Shown: positions 1 through 7,725 of the stretch, piece after piece | Numbering within the stretch: the stretch's first letter is position 1 | Layout of the letters: the number at the start of each line of letters is the position of its first letter | Assembly: GCA_017883485.1 (NCBI GenBank) | Contig: JADGNM010000036.1 | Coordinates: 1-12,241, forward strand | Direction: 5' to 3' | Origin: Methanosarcina sp. | GTDB lineage: Archaea; Halobacteriota; Methanosarcinia; Methanosarcinales; Methanosarcinaceae | DNA length: 12,241 nt | Notes under the pieces: model-generated | Told to the model about the DNA's origin: nothing | Database searches by the model: none | What the model saw: the letters and a program-made list of their open reading frames with translations, nothing else | Position numbers and translations under genes: made by a program

Positions 1-31
1 TATCATAATATAAAAGTTGAACATGAAGTGA

Positions 32-1860
32 AAATATATATTGTATCAAAAAAATAAATTATGTTCTATTTTTGCATGGGGGTCGAAATGTAAATTATAC
101 TACAAAGGGCTTGCTTTGAATCAGCTCTCAAGAGATGAAGAAGCCCTCGAGGCTTTTACGAAAGCTGCAGAACTTAATCCCGAAAGTTTGAGAGCATGTA
201 CTATAAAGGGGCGATCCTCTCTGCCCTTGGAAAGAACGAGGAAGCTCTTGAGGCTTTAGAGAGTGCTCTTCAGATGGACAACTCTCTTAAAGAGGCAAAA
301 GCCGGCAAAGGAAAAGCTCTGATGGCTCTTGGTAACTATAAACAGGCGCTGGATTTTTTCAGAGAAACTCTTGAAGACGAACCTGAGAGCCCGGAAAGTG
401 TTTTTGCCTGGAATGGGAAGGGAAATGCATTCTGTAAGCTTGAAAAATACGAGAAGGCCCTGAAAACTTATGAGACGCTTCTTTCACTTGACTATGAAAG
501 CCTTCCTTCCCGATATAATCGAGGAGTTGTCCTCTCAAGGCTCAAAAATCGAAAAAAGGGTTTTGATGAATCTCTTGAAAATCAGCTTCAGACCGTTCTT
601 TAAAAATATCTTGAGCTTTCAGGGAAAGTTCCTGAAGAAAGAATAACCGGAGAAGGCTGGAAATACATGGGATTTGCCTTTGCCGAACTTGGAAAGTATA
701 ATGAAACTCTCAAAGCTTTTGAAAACGCTGCAAAAATTGGGCCTGAGGACCTTTTCTCTCGCATTTACAGGGGAATTGCTCTAATTTGTATTAGAGAGTA
801 TGGAGCAGCCCTGGAAGCCTTTTAGGAGGCAGAGAGGCTGTTTATGCAGCCATAGGGACAGAAAGGTCCGAAAATGGAGAGGGAATAAGGGAGAAGCCTA
901 AGATTTTGAACAATGCCCAAAAAAGACTCCAGCTTGAAATGCTCAGGAATGCAAAGGGTTTTGCCCTTGATGCCCTTGGCAGATATGAAGGCGCTTTAAA
1001 AGCCTTCGAAAGTGCCAGGAGATTCTCAGGAAATGGGAATGTAAAAATTGCTTGTTGCGGGAAGGGTCTTGTTTTTGCACACCTGGGAGATTGGGAAAAA
1101 ACCTTTAAAGCTTTTGACAGGATCCTCGTTTTTGACCCTGAAAATGCACAGGCTTCGGTTGTGAGAGCCTTTGCCCTTATCCGGCTGCAGAAATTCGAAA
1201 AAGCTGCATCAATCCTCGAAGAATGCCTGAAACTCAAAACTCCTAAATTCAAAACTCCGGATGAGGTAAAGAAGCCTGCGTCCCTGCTTCTTAAAAGCAT
1301 CCGCGCAGGTCCTCTTAGACCTTCCTGGTGGAAATGGTTGCTTGATGCTGAAACAAACGGCCTGATTAAAAAAGCAGGTTTCTGGTTTATTTTTCTTTTA
1401 ATATTCAGTCTTCTGCTGTCCCATCCAGCAGCCTCATCCCTTCCGATTGTTTCCTGGCCAGCCTCCTTTATAAATCGGATTTTCTCTGCCGCAGGCACAG
1501 AGTATATCTCATGGGCACTCTACAGCAAAGAATATTTGATCTTTATCCGGTTTTTGCTCGCTGTCCTGCTGACTCCGGCGCTCAGGTTCGGCAGGTGGGA
1601 AAAAGAAGAACTTGAGCTTGAGGTTTTGACTCTTCCTGCTCCGGATTTTGACATTCCTGTGTCGATCCTTGATGAGTTTACGGAAAGGCTTGAAAAGAAT
1701 CTTTTCTCTCCGGAACCCATGGAAGAAAGAATGCAAAAACTTATAAAGTTTTGAAGTCCCCGAAAGATAACTCCATAAGTCCCTAAAAGAGGACCTACCA
1801 GTCCCTGAAAGAGACTCCAGCAGTTCTCTTCCGGATTTAGGAAAAAGCAAACGTATATAA
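32..1860 (+). pseudogene. decayed TPR-repeat membrane protein gene
   Basis: A tetratricopeptide-repeat protein, a protein-protein interaction scaffold, is legible but split over three frames. About ten TPR-like units can be followed, with recurrent features such as YYKGLAL, LGKNEEALEALE, FAELGKYNETLKAFENA and LGRYEGALKAFE. Lesions are a frameshift near 196-200 (frame of 41-259 into frame of 196-603), a TAA at 601-603, a TAG at 823-825 and a frameshift near 835-842. From about 843 to 1754 the frame is open and ends with two hydrophobic segments (about 1378-1450 and 1530-1575), so the ancestor was membrane anchored with the TPRs on one side. A further shift near 1750 and a TAA at 1768 may separate a former tail (VPER...KEDLPVPERDSSS) ending at 1858-1860. 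The 5' end is missing or unrecognisable: stops occur at 11 and 29. The 906-1754 piece could still be translated from a TTG, but nothing supports this. Pseudogene status is fairly sure; the tail is an inference. Confidence 0.8.
1755..1821 (+). repeat. three imperfect 22-23 base direct repeats
   Basis: The string AGTCCC followed by YGAAAGA-like or TAAAAGAG sequence starts at 1755, 1778 and 1800, giving periods of 23 and 22 bases. The copies lie between the last open TPR frame and the kae1-bud32 promoter. Read in one frame they encode a repeated VPER element 15 codons apart, so they may be the remains of a repetitive C-terminal tail of the broken gene rather than a regulatory array. Confidence 0.5.
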
Positions 1861-1861
1861 G
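1853..1861 (+). promoter_or_regulatory. TATA box for kae1-bud32
   Basis: GTATATAAG preceded by the purine-rich AAAAAGCAAAC (possible BRE) fits an archaeal promoter. Transcription would begin near 1880, leaving a leader of about 45 bases that holds the AGGAG at 1913-1917 before the TTG start at 1928. Confidence 0.55.
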
Positions 1862-1927
1862 TTATTTCCTGCATTCTCGGAGGCAGTGACAGCAAGCGAA
1901 AAAAGGACTGAAAGGAGACCGTAAACC

Positions 1928-3571
1928 TTGAAAAACACGTTCATCCTTGGAATCGAAGGCACTGCCTGGAACTTGAGTGCCGCTATCGTAAACGAGACCG
2001 AGATTATCGCCGAGGTCACGGAGACCTATAAACCCGAAACCGGAGGAATTCACCCCAGAGAAGCAGCCCAGCACCATGCAAAATACGCAGCCGACGTTCT
2101 CAAAAGACTTCTTGCAGAAGCAAGAGGAAAAGGAGTTGAGCCTTCGGATATCGACGGAATAGCTTTTTCCCAGGGTCCCGGACTTGGCCCGTGCCTGAGA
2201 ACGGTTGCAACGGCAGCCAGAATGCTCTCCCTTTCACTTGTGGTTCCCCTGATAGGGGTCAATCACTGCATTGCCCATATTGAAATCGGGATCTGGAGAA
2301 CTGAGGCAAAAGATCCTGTTGTTCTTTACGTAAGCGGAGCCAATTCCCAGGTTATATCCTATATGGGAGGGCGGTACAGGGTTTTTGGAGAGACTCTGGA
2401 CATAGGGCTTGGGAATGCTCTTGACAAATTTGCGCGCGGAGCAGGCATGCCACATCCCGGAGGGCCCAAGATTGAGGTTTATGCAAAGAATGCAAAGAGT
2501 TATATTCTGCTCCCATATGTGATAAAAGGAATGGACCTCTCCTTTTCCGGACTTTCCACGGCTGCCAGCGAAGCCCTGAAAAGAGCTTCCCTTGAAGATG
2601 TCTGTTATTCTTATCAGGAAACGGCTTTTGCCATGGTTGTGGAAGTTGCGGAACGAGCCCTTGCCCACACAGGGAAAAAAGAGGTGCTGCTAGCAGGAGG
2701 AGTCGGGGCAAACACAAGGCTCCGGGAGATGTTAAACGAGATGTGCGAAGCCAGGGGTGCAAAATTCTATGTGCCCGAAAAGCGCTTTATGGGAGACAAT
2801 GGGACCATGATTGCATATACAGGGCTTCTGATGTACAAATCAGGAAATACTCTCTCCCTTGAGGACTCCCGCGTAAATCCCAGTTTCAGGACTGATGATG
2901 TGGAAGTGACCTGGATTAAAGAAGAGGAGATGAAAAAAGTTCCTGAAATCTCCCCTGAAGCTTTCCTCAAAATTCCTCCCGGAGAATTGCTTGATAATGG
3001 GGCTGAAGCCGTTGTGTATCTGGAAGAAGGACATGAAGGAAAGAAAGTGCTTGTTAAGGAAAGGGTTCCGAAGGTCTACAGGCATAAAGAGATCGATGAA
3101 ATGATCCGGAAAGAGAGAAACCGGACAGAAGCCAGACTGATGTCCGAAGCCCGGCGCAGTGGGGTTTCCACACCTATTATCTATGATGTAGAGGATTTCA
3201 AGTTGCAAATGCAGTACATCGAAGGGGTTCCCATAAAATACCTTATCACTCCCGAGATCTCCGAAAAGGTGGGAGAACTTGTCGGAAAACTCCACAATTC
3301 AGGTATAGTACACGGAGACCTGACAACCTCAAATCTCCTGCTTGCAGGTGAGAGACTTTATCTCCTTGACTTCGGACTGGCTTATTTCGATAAAGGCCTG
3401 GAGGCCAGAGGCGTGGATGTACATGTGCTTTTCCAGACTTTTGAGAGCACGCACAGTGCCCATGAGGCTCTTATGGAGGCTTTCAAAAAAGGCTATCAAA
3501 GAACTTTTATAGAATCAGAGGGTGTACTCAAGCGTGTCGAAGAGATAAAAAAGAGGGCGCGTTATGCATAA
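1928..3571 (+). CDS. kae1: Kae1-Bud32 fusion, tRNA t6A37 threonylcarbamoyltransferase/kinase
   Basis: This bifunctional KEOPS subunit transfers threonylcarbamoyl from TC-AMP to A37 of ANN-decoding tRNAs in the cytoplasm. The Kae1 part (about residues 1-325, ASKHA fold) shows N112-H-C-I-A-H117, Y134 and D290 in MGDNG; by family knowledge H113, H117, Y134 and D290 bind the catalytic metal. Glycine loops such as SQGPGLGP and LAGGVGANTRL are intact. The Bud32 part (about 350-547) is a small atypical RIO-type kinase/ATPase with K377 in VLVKER, HGDLTTSN at 462-469 and DFG at 481-483. At 547 aa it is the usual length of an archaeal fusion such as MJ1130. I take the TTG at 1928 because AGGAG lies 10 bases upstream and the family N-terminus (NTFILGIEGTAWN) follows directly. 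The downstream nucleotide pyrophosphatase gene overlaps by 8 bases, so they are co-transcribed. No key residue is missing. Confidence 0.96.
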   Translation: MKNTFILGIEGTAWNLSAAIVNETEIIAEVTETYKPETGGIHPREAAQHHAKYAADVLKRLLAEARGKGVEPSDIDGIAFSQGPGLGPCLRTVATAARMLSLSLVVPLIGVNHCIAHIEIGIWRTEAKDPVVLYVSGANSQVISYMGGRYRVFGETLDIGLGNALDKFARGAGMPHPGGPKIEVYAKNAKSYILLPYVIKGMDLSFSGLSTAASEALKRASLEDVCYSYQETAFAMVVEVAERALAHTGKKEVLLAGGVGANTRLREMLNEMCEARGAKFYVPEKRFMGDNGTMIAYTGLLMYKSGNTLSLEDSRVNPSFRTDDVEVTWIKEEEMKKVPEISPEAFLKIPPGELLDNGAEAVVYLEEGHEGKKVLVKERVPKVYRHKEIDEMIRKERNRTEARLMSEARRSGVSTPIIYDVEDFKLQMQYIEGVPIKYLITPEISEKVGELVGKLHNSGIVHGDLTTSNLLLAGERLYLLDFGLAYFDKGLEARGVDVHVLFQTFESTHSAHEALMEAFKKGYQRTFIESEGVLKRVEEIKKRARYA

Positions 3572-4118
3572 GATAGTCTTTGTTACGGGAAATAAGGGCA
3601 AGTTTGCGGAGGTAAGAGATATTCTACTGGCTTTTGGCGTTGAAGTGATCCAGGACAAAAACGGGTACCCTGAACTTCAGGAAGATGAACTTGAACCTAT
3701 TGCAGCCTATGGGGCGAATTATATTTCAAACAAGCGTAACATGCCTGTAATGGTAGACGATTCCGGAATATTCATAAAAGCCTTAAATGGCTTTCCAGGC
3801 TCATATTCCAGGTATGTGGAAGATAGACTCGGAAATCCGAAAGTGCTTAAACTGATGGAAGGGGAAGAAGATAGGACAGCTTATTTTAAGACCGTAATCG
3901 GATACTGCGAGCCCGGGAAAGAACCTCTGGTCTTTCCAGGCGTTGTGGAAGGGAAGATAGCATATAAAGAGCGGGGCACAGGCGGTTTTGGGTACGACCC
4001 TATTTTCGAGTATAATGGCGTGACCTTTGGGGAACTGGGTGATGCCGAGAAAAACAAAGTTTCTCACCGGCGCAGAGCTATTGATAAATTTCTTGAATGG
4101 TTTAGGAGTAGAACTTGA
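3564..4118 (+). CDS. rdgB: XTP/dITP diphosphatase (HAM1/RdgB family)
   Basis: This house-cleaning enzyme hydrolyses non-canonical purine nucleotides (XTP, ITP, dITP) to monophosphate plus pyrophosphate, keeping deaminated bases out of DNA and RNA. Family signatures are all visible in the 184 aa: TGNKGK at residues 8-13 (phosphate loop), DDSG at 65-68 with the catalytic acidic pair, LNGFPGSYSRYV at 74-85, GFGYDPIF at 141-148 (base pocket) and SHRRRA at 167-172. Length is normal for the family. The ATG at 3564 lies inside the end of kae1-bud32, an 8-base overlap that implies translational coupling. A T-rich stretch follows the stop and no further gene continues the operon on this side. Identity is very secure; exact substrate preference is taken from the family. 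Confidence 0.96.
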   Translation: MHKIVFVTGNKGKFAEVRDILLAFGVEVIQDKNGYPELQEDELEPIAAYGANYISNKRNMPVMVDDSGIFIKALNGFPGSYSRYVEDRLGNPKVLKLMEGEEDRTAYFKTVIGYCEPGKEPLVFPGVVEGKIAYKERGTGGFGYDPIFEYNGVTFGELGDAEKNKVSHRRRAIDKFLEWFRSRT

Positions 4119-4496
4119 AAAAAAGGCATATTCTCTTCTTTTGAGTTTATTAGAAAATAATTTTTTGGTTTGCGATTTTAAGTACTGACCTGGTACCAAT
4201 TCAATTTTAGGGCCAGATCCAGATTTAGATGGTAAAGGGGACACATGGCGGCGTTTTCAACGTATATTATGGTATCGGATAAATCATTTAAAGGAAAGTG
4301 AAAAATTAGTGAAGTACTGATATTGGAACAGTTTATTTAGACAACTTTATATTGTCAGAGGTAATTTACAAAAAATCTTAACATAATATATCTTGTATAT
4401 ATTTTCAAACATGACTAATGTGTTTATTTTATCAGTTCGATCAGGAATTCGCTTTTAAGATAAGATTGTGGTTTATAATTAAAATTGAGGAATAAT
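4119..4496. other. AT-rich intergenic stretch
   Basis: No convincing gene is seen in these 378 bases. A T-rich run at about 4157-4165 could end the kae1-bud32/rdgB transcript. TATA-like strings at 4384-4392 and 4395-4405 could serve the beta-helix gene. AAGTACTGA occurs twice (near 4179 and 4313), a short repeat that may be chance. Confidence 0.5.
4395..4405 (+). promoter_or_regulatory. candidate TATA box for beta-helix gene
   Basis: GTATATATTTT lies about 95 bases before the ATG at 4497 and would place the transcript start near 4425-4430, with a leader of about 70 bases. A second TATA-like string lies at 4384-4392. Support is composition and position only, in AT-rich DNA. Confidence 0.3.
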
Positions 4497-6080
4497 ATGG
4501 GTGGCAAATATCTTAGGTACGTACGGCAAAACAGGAATAAAATAGGATTTGTAATTATAATTCTCATTTTCTTGATCGCACTGGAAATATTCGTTCTTCA
4601 TACTTTAATACAGCCCAATTCTCCCCTTATACCGCCAAATAACACTGTGTATGTAGCGGGCGATGGAAGTGGAAACCTCACAGGTGATAAAGATAATCAG
4701 GCAGAGATAAATCAAACAATACAGTCCAACTTTTCCCTTGTACCGTCAAATACGACTGTGTATGTAGCTAGCGATGGAAGTGGAAACTTCACGTGTGATG
4801 GGAGTGATGATCAGGTAGAGATAAATAAAGCTCTCGCATATATTGCAGAAAATCCGCAGTTCACAACCGTTCATTTGAAGGGTCCTAATACATATGTTAT
4901 CTCGGATACTATTTTCATTGGAAATAACGCGACCCTGGAAGGAGATCCAACAGCTGTAATTAAACTTATAGACAATGCGAACTGGCCAGTATTTAAGCCC
5001 CTGATAACGCAGATGGACAAGACCGAAATCTATGGAGTCACTATAAAAGGATTTGAAATTAATGGAAATCATGACAATAATCTAGATAAGAAGAAAGGAC
5101 TCGGGTATTACGATATGATCCATTTATTCAATTCCAGGAACATTCAAGTTCATGATATGTACATGCATGATGGGCATGGAGAAGGGGTAAAAGTAGATAA
5201 TAGTTCCGACATCCAGTTTTATAATAACCACGTGTATAAAACGGGGCATAATGGTCTTTTTGCCGAAAATTCCCTGAATGTAGAGGCCTGGGACAATAAC
5301 ATAACCGTCAGGACTGACTGCGGTTTTCGATCAAGGAACTCAAACCACGTAAAAATCCATGATAATATGATAGACTCCTTTTACGACTGGAGTGCAGGTG
5401 GCCCTGGAATTCTGGTTGAGAAAACATCAGGTGTCGTTAACGACGTAGAGATACACAATAATAGCATCCAGAACACTTATGGGCCTGGAATCTGGTTGAT
5501 AGGTACTTTTCAGTCTTATCCCAAGGATGATGCTAAGAATGTCCACATTTATTACAATGTCTTTCGTAATACCGGTACAAACCCGAGTATTGATTGGGTA
5601 GGAGGCGTAGTGACAAGCGGATTTTACGATACCCTCATCGAAAACAATACCTTTGACGGGGTATATCATGGTGCAATTATTCACATGTATCCTATGGGAG
5701 GTACTCACATTTATCCTACATATAATAATTCAGGTCACATTGACCTTTCACCTAAAGATACAGGATATACAACAACTGCCCGCAATAATATTATCGCAAA
5801 TACCAAGCCACGTAAGAAAGATCCTGATGGAACAGGATATGGGGTAATTAATTATCTCTCTGAAACACATACCTTTGTGCTGGAACATAACTGTCTGTAC
5901 AATAATTATGCAGGTAACTACCTGAACTGCGCATCAACCACTGACATCTATGAAGATCCTCTCCTTTTAAACCAGAGCATTGGTGCCGGGTATAATACTT
6001 CATCATATTCTTCAAACGATGTTCCGAAAAGTTTTAACCGGACCAGCGTAAAGTCCATCTTTAAGCAAAGTCTCTCATGA
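4497..6080 (+). CDS. membrane-anchored right-handed parallel beta-helix surface protein
   Basis: The product (527 aa) starts with a basic stretch (KYLRYVRQNRNK) and one hydrophobic segment at about residues 16-36, a signal anchor placing the rest outside the cell. A duplicated NTTVYVASDGSGN-type element follows, then PbH1 repeats running from about 120 to 400 (for example SSDIQFYNNHVYKTG, SNHVKIHDNMIDSF, DVEIHNNSIQNTYGPGI, TLIENNTFDGVYHGAIIHM), the Asn-rich rungs of a pectate-lyase-like solenoid. Many N-x-S/T sequons suit S-layer-style glycosylation. The family includes polysaccharide lyases and binding proteins, but no catalytic triad can be assigned, so enzymatic activity is unknown. The ATG at 4497 is preferred over the TTG at 4485 because GAGG (4487-4490) sits 6 bases before it. 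After the DPLLLN element the protein stops within about 35 residues, shorter than I would expect for such proteins; a truncated C-terminus is possible. Confidence 0.85.
   Translation: MGGKYLRYVRQNRNKIGFVIIILIFLIALEIFVLHTLIQPNSPLIPPNNTVYVAGDGSGNLTGDKDNQAEINQTIQSNFSLVPSNTTVYVASDGSGNFTCDGSDDQVEINKALAYIAENPQFTTVHLKGPNTYVISDTIFIGNNATLEGDPTAVIKLIDNANWPVFKPLITQMDKTEIYGVTIKGFEINGNHDNNLDKKKGLGYYDMIHLFNSRNIQVHDMYMHDGHGEGVKVDNSSDIQFYNNHVYKTGHNGLFAENSLNVEAWDNNITVRTDCGFRSRNSNHVKIHDNMIDSFYDWSAGGPGILVEKTSGVVNDVEIHNNSIQNTYGPGIWLIGTFQSYPKDDAKNVHIYYNVFRNTGTNPSIDWVGGVVTSGFYDTLIENNTFDGVYHGAIIHMYPMGGTHIYPTYNNSGHIDLSPKDTGYTTTARNNIIANTKPRKKDPDGTGYGVINYLSETHTFVLEHNCLYNNYAGNYLNCASTTDIYEDPLLLNQSIGAGYNTSSYSSNDVPKSFNRTSVKSIFKQSLS
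4624..4845 (+). repeat. internal tandem duplication in beta-helix gene
   Basis: Two adjacent units of 111-114 bases share long identical runs, such as CTGTGTATGTAGC and GCGATGGAAGTGGAAAC. The second encodes the well-formed element ending SDDQVEINKAL. The first is a diverged copy ending DNQAEINQTI. The reading frame is kept. Confidence 0.8.
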
Positions 6081-6390
6081 CGCGCCTGCAAGTGGTTTTG
6101 CTGGCTGCTAATGGTCAGGGGCTTGGTGAGGTTCTGATAGGAGTTTACCCGGCTTAAAAACAGTTTACAGAGAATATTCAAAAACTGCTGAATTTGGTTG
6201 ATTTATTAAGGACTAACGGATCGATATTGAAATGTCGAAAAACCAATAATTCATTTTTTTCTCATAAAAAACTGGAGAACTTGCTAAATCAAACGTTTAT
6301 TGGAGCTTATATAAAAATAAATACATTCTCATTTTGAATTGTCCTTATAATCAATAATTATTAATTTTAAGGATAATTTATTCGGTGACC

Positions 6391-6399
6391 TTTATAAAT
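6391..6399 (+). promoter_or_regulatory. candidate TATA box for lamin-tail gene
   Basis: TTTATAAAT would start a transcript near 6418-6422, leaving a leader of about 100 bases before the Shine-Dalgarno site at 6508. The TCCTTA/TAAGGA inverted repeat lies about 18-50 bases upstream, where an activator could bind. Confidence 0.4.
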
Positions 6400-6507
6400 A
6401 TTCCAGTTATGAATTTACATACTCATAGCAATCAAAATTTAGATTTATCGATCTCAAAACGAAATAATAGTCTAACCAGCATAATTAACTTTCTAATTGC
6501 TGTGAGT

Positions 6508-6517
6508 AAGGGGTGAT
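6508..6517 (+). promoter_or_regulatory. strong Shine-Dalgarno that points to an ATT start
   Basis: AAGGGGTGAT is one base off the perfect complement of the archaeal 16S 3' end (AGGAGGTGAT). The only in-frame start-like codon at normal distance is ATT at 6521-6523; the first in-frame ATG (6545) is 27 bases away. Confidence 0.6.
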
Positions 6518-6520
6518 AAT

Positions 6521-6946
6521 ATTTCGAAAAATCGATTAGTAATAATGTCTGTAATGATGTGTTTTCTTCTTGCAATGCTTCCAGCGACTTTAAGCAGTCC
6601 GGCTCAAGCAGCACCTCCCGGCTTAGGCTCGATTTTTATCACTGACTTGAAAATCAAGGGTTCTCTTCCGCAAGGTGAGTGGGTCAAAGTTACAAATAAA
6701 GGAACAACAAACGTAAACATGAAAGGTTGGAAAATCGTTGAAAGAAGCCATAAATACACCTATGTTTTCCCATCCTACAACTTAAAAGCTAAGTCCACGG
6801 TTATTCTCTATACCGGAAAGGGCAAAAACACTGCAAGTGCGCTTTACTGGGGAAGGAGCGCGAGCGCCTGGACTGATACCGGAGATACGGCAACCTTATA
6901 TTGCTCATGTGGAGCGCGTGCATCTACAATGACAAAATCAAAATGA
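6521..6946 (+). CDS. small secreted lamin-tail-domain (LTD) protein
   Basis: The mature part matches the lamin-tail domain, an immunoglobulin-like beta sandwich found on many archaeal and bacterial secreted proteins. Visible elements are IFITDLKIKG, EWVKVTNKGTTNVNMKGWKIV, YVFPSYNLKAKSTVILYTGKG and ALYWGR...TGDTATLY. The N-terminus is a clear signal peptide with a hydrophobic core (MCFLLAMLPATL) and a PAQA-A cleavage site. Starting at ATT 6521 gives 141 aa and adds SKNR, the positive N-region a signal peptide needs, and fits the strong ribosome site at 6508-6517. Starting at ATG 6545 gives 133 aa but lacks both. The function is unknown beyond a probable extracellular binding or structural role. 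The gene stands alone between a beta-helix gene and a minus-strand gene, with a hairpin and T-run over its stop. Domain call is firm; start is an inference. Confidence 0.78.
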   Translation: MSKNRLVIMSVMMCFLLAMLPATLSSPAQAAPPGLGSIFITDLKIKGSLPQGEWVKVTNKGTTNVNMKGWKIVERSHKYTYVFPSYNLKAKSTVILYTGKGKNTASALYWGRSASAWTDTGDTATLYCSCGARASTMTKSK

Positions 6947-6970
6947 AAAACTCTTCATTTTCTTTTTTTA
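6940..6970 (+). terminator. hairpin plus T-run after LTD gene
   Basis: AAAATGAA (6940-6947) pairs with TTCATTTT (6954-6961) around a 6-base loop and is followed by a run of T to 6969. The TGA stop lies in the left arm. T-rich tracts terminate archaeal transcription; the weak hairpin may only assist. Confidence 0.5.
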
Positions 6971-7096
6971 CAAACTCGCATTTGCCTGATTTCACTCCAT
7001 TTTGCGTGTCCTGGTCATTATTAAATTATGAACCCGAGCTTTGTTGTAAAATTCCAGCCGAAAACTGTCCTTACAACAAAGCCTTTCTCCACTTAT

Positions 7097-7480
7097 TTAT
7101 TCTTCCAGCTTGTGCTTTAGCATATCAAGAGCTACGCTGAGCTGGTTCAGACCAAGCTTCAGGGCAATGGTAATTATCTTATTATTCGAAGTACTGCAGA
7201 ACTGTCTCTTGATTACAAATAGATCCATTATGCACTGCTGGTCCAGGACTAGCGGCCCTTCAAGCAGGTCTTTTGAGGTGGGCTTATTTTTAACCTCAAT
7301 TTTTTTTATCTCATCTTTTTCACTTTTCTTTGGCTCGATCTTTATCTCACTTTCCGATTTTGCAGCCCCTCCTCCACATGTAAGTGCTTCAGGCTTTTGC
7401 CCGTGGATATACTCCATTTGCTGAAGGCAGTGAGTCAGGCAAACATTTTTTATAAAATCTTCAACTTCCATTTCATTCAT
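7097..7480 (-). CDS. hypothetical protein, ribbon-helix-helix-like N-terminus; 5' end uncertain
   Basis: I do not recognise a named family. From ATG 7480 the product is 127 aa, but the same frame stays open to a TGA at 7583-7585. The extra codons read naturally: KYLEGFKIIEESGENLL, then CIPFSEEQLEEIKKYAA. The stretch from LLCIPFSEEQLEEIKKYAAM through EVEDFIKNVCL resembles a ribbon-helix-helix DNA-binding fold (one strand, two helices), suggesting a small regulator. A Lys/Glu-rich linker (about residues 40-70) joins it to a C-terminal helical part (KIITIALKLGLNQLSVALDML). GGAGGG (7569-7574, complement) lies 7 bases before an ATA codon at 7561; CTG at 7576 is another possible start; ATG 7480 has no close ribosome site. 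The neighbouring frame upstream reads KIIRKLENTW and would join with one base change, so an N-terminal frameshift is also possible. Expression and function are unproven. Confidence 0.6.
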   Translation of the reverse strand: MNEMEVEDFIKNVCLTHCLQQMEYIHGQKPEALTCGGGAAKSESEIKIEPKKSEKDEIKKIEVKNKPTSKDLLEGPLVLDQQCIMDLFVIKRQFCSTSNNKIITIALKLGLNQLSVALDMLKHKLEE

Positions 7481-7690
7481 AGCTGCATACTTTTTTATCT
7501 CCTCAAGCTGCTCTTCAGAAAAAGGTATACAGAGCAGGTTTTCGCCGCTTTCTTCGATTATCTTAAAACCCTCCAGGTATTTTCAAGTTTTCGTATTATC
7601 TTATTGCTTCTTTTATTCTTTAATCTATACGTTCGTTTTTGATTATCAAGGATTCCTTGTTTTGTTTTAGTATGTGCTTTGATCAAAAGT

Positions 7691-7702
7691 AAAATTATTT
7701 TA
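7691..7702 (+). promoter_or_regulatory. candidate TATA element, leaderless gene
   Basis: AAAATTATTTTA is centred about 30 bases before the ATG at 7726. With no Shine-Dalgarno visible, this suggests a leaderless transcript. The element is weak and the DNA is AT-rich. Confidence 0.3.
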
Positions 7703-7725
7703 CAATGTTCTCCATTTAATTCTAT

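Larger units (their letters stand above)
6081..6520. other. 440-base noncoding region with promoter signals
   Basis: Only weak, shadow-like reading frames occur. The first 100 bases are less AT-rich and look like decayed coding or rearranged DNA that I cannot assign. Further on are a T-run at about 6254-6262, TATA-like boxes near 6308-6316 and 6391-6399, and a TCCTTA/TAAGGA inverted repeat (6342-6347 and 6368-6373). Confidence 0.5.

Noticed and set aside
842..1498. Long minus-strand reading frame across the TPR region
   Set aside because: It is the antisense shadow of the TPR coding sequence, with no recognisable family and a Phe/Ser/Leu-rich composition typical of shadows.
1755..1821. CRISPR-like array
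   Set aside because: The repeats are contiguous with no unique spacers and are imperfect; no cas gene is nearby.
2234..3295. Several minus-strand reading frames inside kae1-bud32
   Set aside because: They are antisense to a strongly conserved gene and show no domain or ribosome site.
6081..6200. Transposase remnant after the beta-helix gene
   Set aside because: The sequence looks like rearranged DNA, but I could not match any frame to a transposase motif or find terminal repeats.
7110..7424. Plus-strand reading frame opposite the RHH-like gene
   Set aside because: Its product is a Ser/Phe-rich complement of the Lys/Glu-rich minus-strand gene and lacks a ribosome site.
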